Of a DNA stretch of 64,000 nt, positions 53,785-64,000 are shown in pieces; the stretch's first letter is position 1, and every line of letters begins with the position of its first letter. Made by a program: the position numbers and the translations under genes. The notes under the pieces are model-generated. The model was not told where the DNA came from and did not search any database. It saw nothing but the letters and a program-made list of their open reading frames with translations. The DNA comes from Hyposmocoma kahamanoa (Eukaryota > Arthropoda > Insecta > Lepidoptera > Cosmopterigidae), in NCBI RefSeq assembly GCF_003589595.1, contig NW_020654422.1, positions 1,933,029 through 1,997,028 on the forward strand. The letters run 5' to 3'.

Positions 53785-54420
53785 ATTAATTTTCGGCAAA
53801 ATGTAATTACGTCGAGCGCCGAGCCCGTTCGCATAGCTGCAGACCTCCGCCTCGGTGTTTGTTATCCTCACCGGTGTCCTTGCGGCAAAGACGTAAATGC
53901 TCTCCACAAAGGGTCACCACAGTCTTTCCTGCCCGCTAAGCGCCGGCCATATCTCCCAGCATGCAACCCTCAACGACATCATCCGCCGGGCCTTAGCCAC
54001 TGTTAACGAGCCCGCTATTCTCGAACCAAGCGGCATGTCGCGAACAGATGACAAACGCCCGGACGGAATGACTCTGATCCCTTGGAGTATGGACCGGGCA
54101 CTGGTGTGGGACGCCACATGTGCCGATACACTTGCCCCATCCCATCTCCATCACACCAGCAAGAGGGCTGGTTCCGCAGCTGAGCTGGCGGCATTAAAAG
54201 CAATATGTACCAGGATCTTGTCTCCGACTACCTATTTACAGCCTTTGGAGTCGAAACCCTTGGCCCGTGGGGCCCCAGTGCCCTGCATCTACACAAAATT
54301 TGATCAAAAAAATTAATAGACCTATATATACCTTACCCAACGCGTTAGCATAGCAATACAAAGGTGGAACGCTGCCAGCATCTTGGGCACCTTGCCGCGG
54401 GTACCCAGTTTTATTCATAT
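53785..54420 (+). pseudogene. Retroelement-type protein C-terminus with endonuclease-like motif, frameshifted
   Basis: Frame pieces in order: PVRIAADLRLGVCYPHRCPCGKDVNAL in one frame (53820-53900), then HHSLSCPLSAGHISQHATLN, DIIRRALATVNEPAILEPSG, KRPDGMTLIPW, ALVWDATCADTLAPSHL and KRAGSAAEL in another (53905-54200), then VETLGPWGPSALHLHK and YLTQRVSIAIQRWNAASILG after further shifts (54250-54400). The CPCG block is zinc-ligand-like. RPDG followed by VWDATxxDT resembles the PD...D-x-T core of restriction-like (PD-(D/E)XK) endonuclease folds. I recall similar segments downstream of reverse transcriptases in many invertebrate genomes, but I cannot name the clade. At least two frameshifts make this copy dead. 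Catalytic function is inference. Confidence 0.68.
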
Positions 54421-54447
54421 AATTTAAAAATCCTAGTTTTACTTTCT

Positions 54448-54500
54448 AGTAGTTAAGCTTTTATTGTCTTTTTTACCTTACCTGTATATTATCTTAATTA
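54448..54500 (+). repeat. 3' tail of the 53785 retroelement (53-bp identical copy elsewhere)
   Basis: A 53-base stretch starting agtagttaagcttttattg is present exactly, inverted, at 62062-62114. Its position after the coding remnant suggests the element's 3' UTR. Confidence 0.75.
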
Positions 54501-54892
54501 AACAAGAACAATCAGGGAATCTAGTTTTACCTACATACTAAATAATATTAATGATTTGATAAAAGAAATAAACTTTGTTTCATAATAACAGTTAATATTT
54601 TATTATATTACAACGTGTAGGCGTTGTTGGTACCACTTGTTACGGAAAACATCAGAAGACAGCTTTAGAAGAAATTATTGCCAACAATAGAAGACATTCT
54701 ATGGCTTCCTGGAATATCGATCTCAAAAACATCTTTTAAAAACTGAAGGGTAGCGACAAGTCGTTTGTTTATCATGATTAGATTAGTTTATAAGCAGCTC
54801 GGTGTCTTATACTTTCTGAATGTAGCTGTATAATACATCTATATATTAACAATATTAAGCTTATTGCTTATCACGATGTTCGACTATCATGG
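54501..54892. other. Unclassified AT-rich DNA
   Basis: No gene recognised. Confidence 0.35.
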
Positions 54893-55095
54893 TCTTCAAT
54901 TATTTTTGTGCAATCACTCCACTACTTTATTATAATAATACAAAGATCGAACACAAAGAAAAAATCCTTCGGTCTGGGCTCGAAACGGCTACCTCGGTTT
55001 TTCGTGGCTAATGCTCTCCCAACTGAGCTACGGAACGAAACAGCACACCTTACGAATTTCTATATGTGTAATTCTGGTATGGGCCACTATTCTTG
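54893..55095 (-). repeat. Family C SINE
   Basis: tcttcaattatttttgtgc, acaaagatcgaacacaaag, ccaactgagctacggaacg and ccttacgaatttctatatgt follow the reverse-strand family order; the box B region is ggctcgaaacgg. Confidence 0.75.
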
Positions 55096-55504
55096 AATTA
55101 TGAAGTAATTATGACGTTCCTGTGAATTTGAAGGCTTCGTCACCTAGCTAACTAACCTAAATAAACTAGCTGTTCTTGACAATCGTCTTCATAAAGTCTC
55201 AAATTCATTTAAGGAGCAATGTATACGCTTCTATGTTAAGATTCCAATCAAGGTTGGCACGATTAAATAATTTTCATTTAAATCATGATTTAAATGGTGG
55301 TTTATCAAATGATTTTTTCAATAAAAATCAGTGATTTAATCAAATGTGTTTAATTTTATTTTCTTTCACAAAAACATAAAATTAGACAACCATATTTAAC
55401 AAAAAAAAAGACTTGGATCTGAGAAATCAATATCATTATTATAATACTTTGTAGATAAAAAACATTCCTTTCAGTCAAATATTAAAGAATTAATTTTCAA
55501 ACGC

Positions 55505-55858
55505 GATACGTAGGTTCATTTAATTAATTTAATTTATTTTATCTTGTTCATTTATTTATTCATTTCTTTTATAGTTTGATATTTTTATAATGTTAGAAGT
55601 ATTTATGATTTAATGTTAAGTTAAATTTATTCATATGTAGGTATAGTGTATAATAAATATTAATACTAAGTTTTATTGTGTATAGCAAGTATTGTTTGTA
55701 TGTAAGTGTACGTATTTAGTTTACTTATTTGTTTCACAATTATATGTACATACATATATAGTCTGTATTATTATTTATCATGCTTATAGACATCTCGTGC
55801 TCTGTTTTTACTTTTAATGTATATTTGCTATTGTAATCCCAAATAAATAAATAAATAT
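55505..55858 (+). repeat. AT-rich retroelement 3' UTR-like insertion with (AAAT)n tail
   Basis: A T/A-rich block ending 'ttgctattgtaatcccaaat' plus aaataaataaat. It sits between hAT terminus and transposase remnant and is likely a nested LINE 3' end. The left border is uncertain. Confidence 0.45.
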
Positions 55859-55867
55859 TTAAACAAA

Positions 55868-56005
55868 AAATCTAGCTTGCCAGCCTTTTCAATTCCCAGT
55901 TGGTTCCTTAAATTACTATTAACAATTCCAAAGGTGGAAAACACTCTTTCCTCAGCAGCTGAAGAAGCTATCGCTCCAAACAATTGCTTAACCATTGGAA
56001 AAATC
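55868..56005 (-). pseudogene. hAT transposase C-terminal dimerisation region
   Basis: The minus strand reads SKIFPMVKQLFGAIASSAAE, then ERVFSTFGIVNSNLRNQLGI and EKAGKL. This matches the hAT C-terminal dimerisation signature (ASSAxxERVFSTxG...RNRLGxEKAGKLV). The DDE catalytic core and BED zinc finger are not found, and the downstream sequence is broken, so it is a remnant. It lies inside the 55249-56257 element in the orientation expected. Confidence 0.8.
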
Positions 56006-56265
56006 TTTGACTGTTCTTGTCTCTCTTGTAGTCTTCAGTAAATATATTTTTCTACAACGTCCAACCCTCTACTGTGTCACATTTTTTTTATATTTTTTGA
56101 TCTACTACATGATTAACCTTTTACATTACTACGTTTTACGCAAAAATATAGTCAAAATGTATGATAAAATTAAAAAGTAAAAAAATCGTGATTTTTTAGG
56201 GTTTTTCAAAAAAATCGTGCTTTATTCGATTTTTTCAAAAAAGATCATGATTTTTTTATTCCAAT

Positions 56266-57415
56266 TGATATTTACGAGGTTAAAACTATAGTGAAACCTA
56301 AATTGTATATTTCTGCGTACTTGGATAACAAAAATCCGTGGTGGTGACCCGTTTAGCTTTTGCATGTAGTCTCGATTTAAAATGTTTAAATTAAATATTG
56401 TAATGATAAATGTATTCAAATGTACATTTAAAGGAGCAAACCCTGGGGTTTCTTGCTTATTCTTCTCAAGGGAATCTGCCTTGCGAATGAACAGTAGAGT
56501 TTAATCAGTATGACGATTAATAGTGTAATTTGTTTACCTATGAAAATAAGATTATTAGACTTTGACCTGAAGGCGATGATTACTCTTCTTTATATATCTC
56601 ACTTCTATTACAACAGTGTTTTAACTCAACATATGTGAAATTTAATATTATGTCATTACTGAACGTAAAATTTGATGCTCTACACGTCAAAAAAACCGTC
56701 GTCAGAATATTGTAAGAAACAATCAAAAAATATCTATTTAACTCAAAATGAGACACATTTTATGAGAGCTATTTCTGGCCAAAATAATCCTTATTCAAAA
56801 ACATGAAATTATTTTGTCCACTTTGTTTTTAAATATATTTGAGAAATTGTTTAAGTGTCTATAATAAACTATAACATATAAATTTTAATGATTTTTGCGG
56901 GAAGTGAGTAATTCGTTTTTCATCGATTCTGAGAAAGTCCTCTTTTTGAGTTAATACACTATTGTACAGTGCGCATGTTGATTACAAAGCAAATTGCTAA
57001 GCTTTTTTAATTGCTTTTAGTTAAACGATGGCCTACAACTATTGGTAAATTAGAAAAACTTTTCAAGTTTCAAGGATCAAATTTTCGTTCGAAACCATTC
57101 AACGGATTTAAGTGACCGACATTTAATAGAATTACGGTTAATACAGGCAACTGTCATTTTGTTGTTCGAAAAGCCGACGTGGTTTCGACTGTAAGCCGAT
57201 CCGTCTTTACGATTGACATTAATCCATCCTTACTTTTGTAAACAATTTGAACACATTATCTTACCTTCCTAGTGCACATCGGTACCTCCTATGAACACTA
57301 TGCCAACTTTATTTTTTGGTAATTTTTGTAATGAGCCATATTCATTTACTAAAGTTATGCTCCCCAAATTTTGTGCAAAAAAACACATTTTGTGAAAAAA
57401 AAATAAAGAAACAAT
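56266..57415. other. Unclassified AT-rich DNA
   Basis: 1.1 kb with no recognised gene. Confidence 0.4.
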
Positions 57416-57419
57416 TATA

Positions 57420-57893
57420 AAAAAAACCGATCTCAAAAGTTCGTGGAACTACATCTATTTAACATCGAACTGCCTCTGTGGCCGAACGGTTACCATGCCG
57501 GACTGCCACGCAGAGATCCCAATTTCGATTCCCGGTCCGGAAGAAATATTTGTATGGCCTACATTTATTTCTCTCGTAAGTTTGGGTGTAATTTGTGGCT
57601 GTCTATGTGTGTGTCCATGGCACACACGACCAAGGGTTTCCCTAGTGTGGGGCTATGTTGAGTGTGTACGTTATTATTATTATTTTTATTTGCCAAGTTT
57701 TATTAAGATCGGTTACGAGGTGGAATATTTTCTTCAAATTTAAGTGGAATCAATACTGAGGTACCATCTTTCCAACAATAAAAGAATCATCAAAATCGGT
57801 TCACAAATGCAAAAAGTTATCGCGTAACATACATACAAAAAAAATACAGTCGAATTGAGAACCTCCACCTTTATTTGAAGTCGATTAAAAAAC
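57420..57893 (+). mobile_element. Family D MITE-like element interrupted by a SINE
   Basis: Left part aaaaaaccgatctcaaaagt tcgtggaactacatctattt and right part tgccaagttttattaagatc through gaggtaccatctttccaac to gaagtcgattaaaaaac flank a family B copy. The ends 'aaccga(t/c)ctcaaaa' and 'tttgaagtcgattaaa' are inverted. Confidence 0.8.
57461..57688 (+). repeat. Family B tRNA-derived SINE, full length, inserted in D
   Basis: Head aactgcctctgtggccgaac (box A), box B aatttcgattcccgg, complete body and tail gtgtgtacg followed by (tta)n. The D sequence resumes directly with atttgccaag, giving a short ATTT overlap as duplication. Confidence 0.9.
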
Positions 57894-57959
57894 AAAATAA
57901 AAACAGAACAGGTCCATAAATTAAGTTGGCATAGTGTTTATTGGAGATACCTATCGACA

Positions 57960-58013
57960 TACACACACATACCAACACACACAGTTTCACTCTTACACAC
58001 ACTCTCTCACATT
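57960..58013. repeat. (CA)-rich microsatellite
   Basis: acacacacataccaacacac and later tacacacactctctcac. Confidence 0.8.
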
Positions 58014-58205
58014 AGTTTTGTTAGTTATCAATTTGATAATTATCTTATTATTTATAAAATTAATCGGAACAACAAAATGCTACCGCCAGGAATATCGTGC
58101 TGTATGTTTGTTTCACAGACGTAGCTAAATGTGTCAAGTGTCAATCTCGAAATATGTTTCCAAATCTTTTATCCAATGATTTTTTTTATCAAAAATTATA
58201 GAGAC

Positions 58206-58362
58206 AAAAAAGATAATACGGTACGCTAGAAGACGTCGGTTCGAATACGGCCGGATCGAAGGGATTTTTTCTGAGTGTTCGATCTTTGTAATAATAATTA
58301 TAACAAACTAGAGGAGTAATTTCACAAAAAAATAAATGAATATCAATGCAATAAAAATTGAA
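58206..58362 (+). repeat. Family C SINE, 3' part
   Basis: gctagaagacgtcggttcg, aatacggccggatcgaaggg, gtgttcgatctttgtaataa and caaactagaggagtaatttc to an A-run. Confidence 0.85.
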
Positions 58363-58369
58363 AAAAAAA

Positions 58370-59526
58370 AGACAATTTCTTAATCAAAAATTATACAGAA
58401 ATTATACAGACAAAATTATTAATCAGGGTGGATAATTAAAATATAATTATCAAAGAAAGTAAATGTCTTGATAATTTTGAATCCTGCGTTATATTGTTTA
58501 TATAGCAGGTAGCTAATCGCACCACTGACTATTGTAACACACGTTAGCCTAGCTTAAAAGTCAGGCGACAGACAACCTTGAGACAATACTAACAAGTAAT
58601 ACGACGTGTTCTGTAAAAAGCTAAAATAAATTATTATTTTATTATTGCAAAAGCAGTAGAAAACAAATTTATTTTTAATACGACTACCACTCATGGTCGT
58701 ATTAATATAAACTCCTGGGTAGATATAATAGATAGGTATTTCTGGTTAAAGTCAGTGTCGTCTTTATAACAAACGTTCCTTTATATGTAGCAAGTTATAA
58801 ATAAGCTGCCGTTATGTAGCGCCTGATTTCTAAATGCATTTCATTAATTTCCAATACTTAACTATTGTATTCAAACAATAAGAAGCGCATCAATCCTTAC
58901 GACTTCCATTCCAGAAACAACCAATTTTGGAAATGAACTTTTCTAAATTAGTTCCCATCAGGATATTTTGGGTTACTCTGGAACTCATACAATTATTTCC
59001 TAGATTGAGACCAAGTAATTGGCGTGGTTGGCTGGCAAAAAAATCCTCGGGTCCTATCTAATAGACCTATGTCAATAATATTGCTCTATTGCGTATAATG
59101 AAGCTAGTTACTGCAATTTGCTATTGGTGTTCCAAACAAATCAGATTAAAACAGCAATAAAGTATCTTCAAATGATTTACAAAAGTCCCTATAATAAAAA
59201 TTGCGTCACGTAAGCCATCGGTGAGGTCACTTCTCACCGAACAGGTTCCATGCAATCTCTTGCAACCATTGGTCGGCTAGTTTTTATAATTTATGACATT
59301 TTTATGTCTCAATAAATTATGCCAATTTTGCAAACATAGGAACTTCTTATGGAAGATATGGACAAAATGAATTGATGCAGGATTGGTGTTACAGAGTTAC
59401 TTTTAGTACAGAGGTTCCCAAACTTTTTTGTCAATAGACTACGTGCCCTTTTTCTCTGTTTTGCGTAAACCCCCTAAATTACCAATTAGGATTTTTTTAC
59501 AAATTCATCAGTTTCAAATGTGTTTC
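58370..59526. other. Unclassified AT-rich DNA
   Basis: No gene recognised. A small GC patch 'ggtgaggtcacttctcaccg' at 59220-59239 is a short near-palindrome. Confidence 0.4.
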
Positions 59527-59708
59527 AAATTACAGGCACTTGGGACTTGTTAACTTATGTCTCAGGGTGACGGGCACAGTGGCAGTGCTCCTCAGAACTT
59601 TGCGATTTAAAGCTCTCAGCGCAGTGCCACACTGCAACTGCGCAGGCGTGTAGCTTACCATCAGGCGCATGACTTGTTCGTCCCGTCACTTGGTATTATA
59701 AAAAAAAG
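59527..59708 (+). repeat. Family A repeat, 3' half
   Basis: aattacaggcacttgggact through cagggtgacgggcacagtgg to cacttggtattataaaaaaa. Confidence 0.9.
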
Positions 59709-60549
59709 TGTTTTGACAGCTACACAACTTTGATAAGTTTAATTGTATAGTGAGAAACTTTACAAAACACATATTAATATATAGTTTTATTCATTTATTT
59801 AAATATCTTGCTTGTTGTGAAATGTTTACTTCTTGGATAATTGATATGTTTATAGTAAAAAAGTATTATGTAAGTACATGGAAATTATCTCTGCTCTCCT
59901 TGTCGTAACTAAGGCATTTGCAATTTGGTAACTTTCGAGATATTGGCACCTAAAGTTTTTTTTTTGAGCAATATCAATTACGTTGATTTTGCTTAGAAAT
60001 AAAACTGAAACTAAATAGGATATAAAAAACTGCTTTGGAGGGGTTGTAGATTTCTTTCGCTGATTCCAGATATATTAACAATTCAATTTCGCTAAAAAAT
60101 GTCAGTTACGTTAGTTATGACAGGGGATGTGTAATACAGATTACTCTGTTAATGGGAAGTCAAAATTTTAGTCACGACTTGCTTAAATGGTTTTTTTTTT
60201 CACTGATATGGTCCCCTTGTTGGCTGAATTGGACCCTTGGGGGTCGATATAGACTGACACTTTGGTAATCATCGGTTTATACCATTTATACAACGGATTT
60301 ATGTTATATAAAATTATTTCCACAAAAAAAAATCTTTTCCTTATCGTACAGATGGTTTTGTTTGAACTCAATATTATGCGAACCCAGTTGTTTATCCAAG
60401 TCCGTTTCATTACCAGAACCGACAAAAAAAAAACGGGTAAATTTGTTAAATTTTTTTCCACAGACATATTATTGTTTTATTAATTACCCATTAAAATTTG
60501 TTAGTTTGTTTTTCGTTCACGGTAAACAGCTTCATACCAATGAATAATA
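59709..60549. other. Unclassified AT-rich DNA
   Basis: ORFs on both strands at 60183-60547 show no known motif. Confidence 0.4.
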
Positions 60550-61045
60550 ATCTCAGTACAGAGTACTAAAAAAACCGACCTCAAAAGTACGTGGAATTAC
60601 ATCTATTTGCCAAGTTTTTTTAAATCGGTTACCGGAAAGTGCGCAAACCAGGATTCATCCCCTAGTTCACCACTATACAGGACTTGACACAGGAGATAAT
60701 AAAAATCGGTTCTCACTACTCAAAGTATAGTGAGAGACAAACGCCTTAAATTGGAGAATAGCAAAATCAACCATTAGAATAATTGCTCCTTATAATAAAA
60801 TTTAGGTGCTATTTATAAAAATTAATCTTCTTGCGTGAACAGCCACTCTTAGAGGTGGATGATTTTCTTTAAAATTAAATGGGACCACTATGAAGGTACC
60901 TTCTTTTTTTGTTGTACAAAAAAAGAATCATGAAAATCAATGCACAAATACTGGAGTTCGAGTATAGCGTAACATACATACAAAAAAAAACATACAGTTG
61001 AATTGAGAACCCCCTCCTTTTTTTGAAGTCGGTTAAAAACATATA
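60550..61045 (+). mobile_element. Family D MITE-like element, long diverged copy
   Basis: Left part agtacagagtactaaaaaaa ccgacctcaaaagtacgtgg to gtgcgcaaaccagg. The right part tgaaggtaccttctttt, gcgtaacatacatac, gttgaattgagaaccccctc and tttgaagtcggttaaaaac. About 180 bp between is extra. Confidence 0.75.
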
Positions 61046-61869
61046 GCCAGGTACAGGATTCCATCTATAATTCCAAAGACTACAAAAGACTTCATAAAGA
61101 AATGAAACCCGATGGTGCCCTTGGAACGAAACTAACATTTTTATGAAAATTAAATTACATACATTTTCGGGATCAAGAAATAAAGACGAATCTAACTATT
61201 TTTTTATGAAAATAAATCTCAATAGTTTTTGAACACACTACAAGCTCAAACTTTTAGTAATGTTGTAGTAAGGGCACAGTTCCGTGTCCTTATTATGACG
61301 TACTTCAAATACAATATAATAATACAAAAAGGCACAACTGAATACAATTGTGCCATTTAGGTAGTTCTTTCTATTCATGAGTCAAGTATTAAAAATCACT
61401 TTTAAATTAGTTATGCACTTTATACGCAGTTATATATTTTTTTCTTCTAAGTTAAAAGATAAAATTGAGGTATTCTTAAGAACGGCTGATTAAAATACAT
61501 GTGGTATGCAATTATAACATAAATAAACTATTTAATATAAAATGAAGATATATTTTTAATATTCGTTTTATCAGAAAATCCTTAAAACTATTTAAACACA
61601 TAAATGTGTAGATAAATCTTCTAATTTAGAATTTTCTGCTTGTGCCTATCTTTCTTCCGAAGGCAGAACATCTGCGTCACAAAGCTGAAAATAACGTAAA
61701 GAGAGATGTAAATAGAAAAAAATTTACGGTGTAAAATTATGTGCAACCACACTTGGTCTCAAATTTGAGAATTCCCTTTACCAGAGCAACGAAGTTCACT
61801 CTAGAACACGCAGATCAGTAGCAATTTAAAAAAATCCAAATTCGTACTACTGGGATATACTTTTGTCGA
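61046..61869. other. Unclassified AT-rich DNA
   Basis: No gene recognised. A 'gtgccatttagg'/'ggcacaactgaatacaattgtgcc' hairpin-like sequence lies at 61331-61356. Confidence 0.4.
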
Positions 61870-62048
61870 CATTCGTGTTCAGGTGGCTTGCACACCGCTT
61901 TCCACGGTGTCAGTGTAGAAAAACTTATTTTTCTATAATTATCTGGGTGTTTGTTGTACCGTCCGCGGCGTTGTTTCCGATTTCCATAACACAAGTGCTT
62001 TAGTTACTTACTTTGGGGTCAGAGCCACGTATGCGATGTTGTCTAATA
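61870..62048 (+). repeat. Family I tRNA-derived SINE, second copy
   Basis: caggtggcttgcacaccgct, cacggtgtcag, tgtttgttgtaccgtccgcg, gtttccgatttccataacac and tttggggtcagag match the minus strand of 24120-24333. The box B region is deleted. Confidence 0.7.
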
Positions 62049-62061
62049 TTGATTTTTTATC

Positions 62062-62114
62062 TAATTAAGATAATATACAGGTAAGGTAAAAAAGACAATA
62101 AAAGCTTAACTACT
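62062..62114 (-). repeat. Inverted exact copy of the 54448 retroelement tail
   Basis: 53 bases identical to the reverse complement of 54448-54500. No coding part lies next to it, so it is a severely 5'-truncated copy. Confidence 0.75.
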
Positions 62115-62875
62115 TGTCTAATATTTATTTATTTATATTTATACTACCTTCTAGGATTTCGAGGTTGTCAATTATTTGATCAAAGCAAAACTACAGACAA
62201 CACTTTACTTAATGGATATTAAGTTAATGGACATTTCTATCATTGGGTGTCTGTAAGTATATATAATCACAAGAAGTACAAGAAGATGAATCACTCTAAG
62301 CCTATTACGGACCTTTGTACCGCTTTGCTTCAAAAATAGACAAGTGTGTCCTTTGTGTGGATTTATTTGTTGGCCAAGGACCTTTTATGTGAAGTTTTGG
62401 TAAAATTTAGGAAAATTAGAATCCGTGTAAGTTTGAAAAACCGAAAACTTTATAGTTGGCTAGCTACATAGGGAATTATGTTAAAAAGCAAAAAAAAAGT
62501 CAAACCTAAACCTTGCGATGACTCAAACTACGACGCGATTGTCTTATATAAATAAAAATAGATATAAATCAATAAAAAAGTCACGTTCACTATATCGCTT
62601 GAATTTTTACATCAGTGTCCTGATTTCGATTCAAATCGGAGTCGATGCGATCGGGTAGTCTCGAAATCAGATGGGTTTCTGAGCGAGAAGATAAACCTAA
62701 TTCCTACCATATCTTTCTAATTTGTGAGTTAAATCAACTATTGTTCCTATTAGAAATATCAAAAGTTTCCAATCAGCCAGTTGTGAATCGCCATTACGCG
62801 TCTCGACTAGGAAAAGACACTGCGTCTAAGCGCTAGTTTCGTATCGGGAGAGGCAATCAAAATCAAGCTGCTGAT
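62115..62875. other. Unclassified DNA
   Basis: A region at 62620-62700 has 'gatttcgattcaaatcggag' and 'ctcgaaatcagatggg', a loose inverted pair. No gene recognised. Confidence 0.4.
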
Positions 62876-63345
62876 CTGTAGTCGTTCTTCTTAGAGCCTA
62901 TGCACACAATGTATTTTTTACGCGCAAACGATGCCCGTTTCATAAACGCACACTTCCGCCACACACGCACACGCGCCAAAGGGCATAATAAGAACGTATG
63001 CAAAAGAATCGCGTTAGAGCGATGCCACACGAGGAATGCGGCGTCGCAATGTAATGCCGCTAACAAGCACCGCTGCACCCCTCCCCGCTTCGTCTCCTGT
63101 CCCCTTGTTCGATGCGTTTCGACGCACCATGTAGTATGAAGTTCTAACACAGCGTGTAGCATCGCTTTCAATACCGGTCATCTGTAGGTCGTCCGCGAGT
63201 AAAAAACGTCGTCTTCATAGTCTCTTAGGGAATCATCATACTTGACTTTTTCACTCTTATTATGCATAGACACAAAGTATTTTTTTGTTCAGCTCAAGCC
63301 GATTCTGCTTTGGTAAATGTTGTACCTCCCTTAACAAATACTTTG
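62876..63345 (-). repeat. CpG-rich block ending in family H sequence
   Basis: 62930-63130 is GC- and CpG-rich with overlapping ORFs on both strands that lack known motifs. The right end (63215-63345) has gtctcttagggaatcatcat, ttttcactcttattatgca, ttgttcagctcaagccgatt and ggtaaatgttgtac, matching family H at 43270-43510 in part. Confidence 0.5.
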
Positions 63346-64000
63346 TCTATTCTTCTCGAAATGTCACAAATTATATCCTACTATATTTTACCATGTATTA
63401 TAATGTAATGTAATAAATAACTAAGCTCGTATTTCCTTCCATTATCAACTATTATATTATCACCTACTTGCAATTCCACCTTCGTACAAATGGCTCGTTA
63501 GGATACCTGCCTCTAATTAATATGTAACATCGGTGTACAACCTACGTGCTTTCTGGTGTTTTACAATTTATTATTACACTGTATAACTCTGAATTTTAAT
63601 GTACAAGCATTTTAAAAATAATCTACTTTGTTGTAGCAAAATGATTCGGCAGAAATTTATTTATATTCTTAAAAGCTTATTAAATTATTGTCAGTACCCT
63701 GGAAGCTACTGAAAAACAAAATACTTACAATTTAATTACAATCAGTAAATTCTATTTCTAACTTTACGACATGATTAGTCCGAAAACAAGTTATTTACAA
63801 AGTGTTACCTTGCAAGTAATTAAATGTACCGACAAAATTAATTGAATTTTCTTTGAAATTATTACCACAAAGTTACCACAAAATCTAAAAGATAAAACAC
63901 TTGAAAACTTTGTAATACCCTTTTTTGTAGAAAGATTTTCGGGTTTCCGATTGAAATCTTTATTAGGGTTTGGTTTATTTTTTATCTAGAAAGGATTGGG
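63346..64000. other. Unclassified AT-rich DNA
   Basis: No gene or repeat copy recognised to the window end. Confidence 0.4.

Larger units (their letters stand above)
55249..56257 (-). mobile_element. hAT transposon remnant with 8-bp duplication
   Basis: Starts caaggttggcacgattaaat, a hAT-like terminus, and is flanked by identical attccaat at 55241-55248 and 56258-56265. The right side shows matching aatcgtgattttttaggg / gatcatgatt sequence, but the terminal gccaacc-type bases are missing. It contains a transposase C-terminus and a nested AT-rich segment ending in (aaat)n. Confidence 0.7.

Noticed and set aside
53897..54316. 139-codon ORF as an intact host gene
   Set aside because: Its known-looking blocks continue in other frames upstream and downstream, so it is a frameshifted retroelement remnant.
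55505..55858. A mitochondrial insertion because of extreme AT content
   Set aside because: No mitochondrial-type coding or rRNA/tRNA sequence was recognised, and the segment ends in an (aaat)n tail as retroelements do.
62863..63171. 102-codon minus-strand ORF in CpG-rich DNA
   Set aside because: Open frames on both strands follow from high GC. It is joined to family H repeat sequence and has no known motif.
1..64000. CRISPR array, phage, operon or other prokaryotic defence system
   Set aside because: Gene density, splice signals and repeat types are those of an insect genome; no regularly spaced short direct repeats were seen.

Overview
This 64 kb window reads as intronic and flanking DNA of a moth or butterfly (Lepidoptera). 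It is AT-rich and has no bacterial-style gene density. It is packed with repeats whose layout is typical of Lepidoptera, such as tRNA-headed SINEs and elements ending in a 'gtgggacgtataaatg...gatgatgatg' tail. Only one host protein-coding segment can be supported: a GC-rich exon at 31165-31324 (+) with a start codon, a good 3' splice acceptor and a phase-0 donor. Its 49 codons look like the start of the N-terminal (SPN, ubiquitin-like) domain of the postsynaptic scaffold Shank/Prosap. A possible non-coding first exon or promoter lies near 560-938 with a GTAAGT donor at 939. If both belong to one gene, intron 1 is about 30 kb and the next intron is at least 32 kb. The link is inference.

The rest is a layered record of transposable elements. 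Family names A to L are my own labels. Family A (about 21 copies, both strands, up to about 315 bp, ending in GGTATCAT plus A-run) dominates. Families B, C, G and I are SINE-like; B, C and I have tRNA-like box A and box B. Families D, F, H, L and the elements at 12475 and 52218 have inverted termini and look like MITEs. Family E is a short all-plus-strand repeat of unknown class.

Autonomous-element remains include: a 5'-truncated, otherwise open RTE-type LINE flanked by a perfect 15-bp target-site duplication (28461-29515, minus); older LINE reverse-transcriptase C-termini at about 3733-4000, 16349-16716, 34180-34400, 42915-43075, 47995-48180 and 42060-42310; a frameshifted retroelement C-terminal domain with a PD...D-type endonuclease-like motif (53790-54420); a hAT transposase C-terminus inside an element with 8-bp duplications (55249-56257, minus); and a 399-bp solo LTR with TSD nested in a 928-bp hAT-like element with its own TSD (32499-33426).

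Layout: 1-1390 possible 5' exon and quiet DNA; 1.4-9.4 kb SINE/LINE fragments; 9.4-16.3 kb mostly unclassified AT-rich DNA with one MITE; 16.3-29.5 kb LINE pieces, SINEs, a tandem duplication and MITEs, closing with the young RTE copy; 31.2 kb the coding exon; 31.6-33.4 kb a dense nest of SINE, hAT-like element and solo LTR; 36-55 kb repeated family A/C/G insertions; 53.7-58.4 kb decayed autonomous elements and nested MITE/SINE; 58.4-64 kb mainly unclassified DNA with a few repeats. I see no rRNA, functional tRNA gene, CRISPR or operon. No new gene system is apparent; the most interesting signals are repeat architectures and nested insertions.
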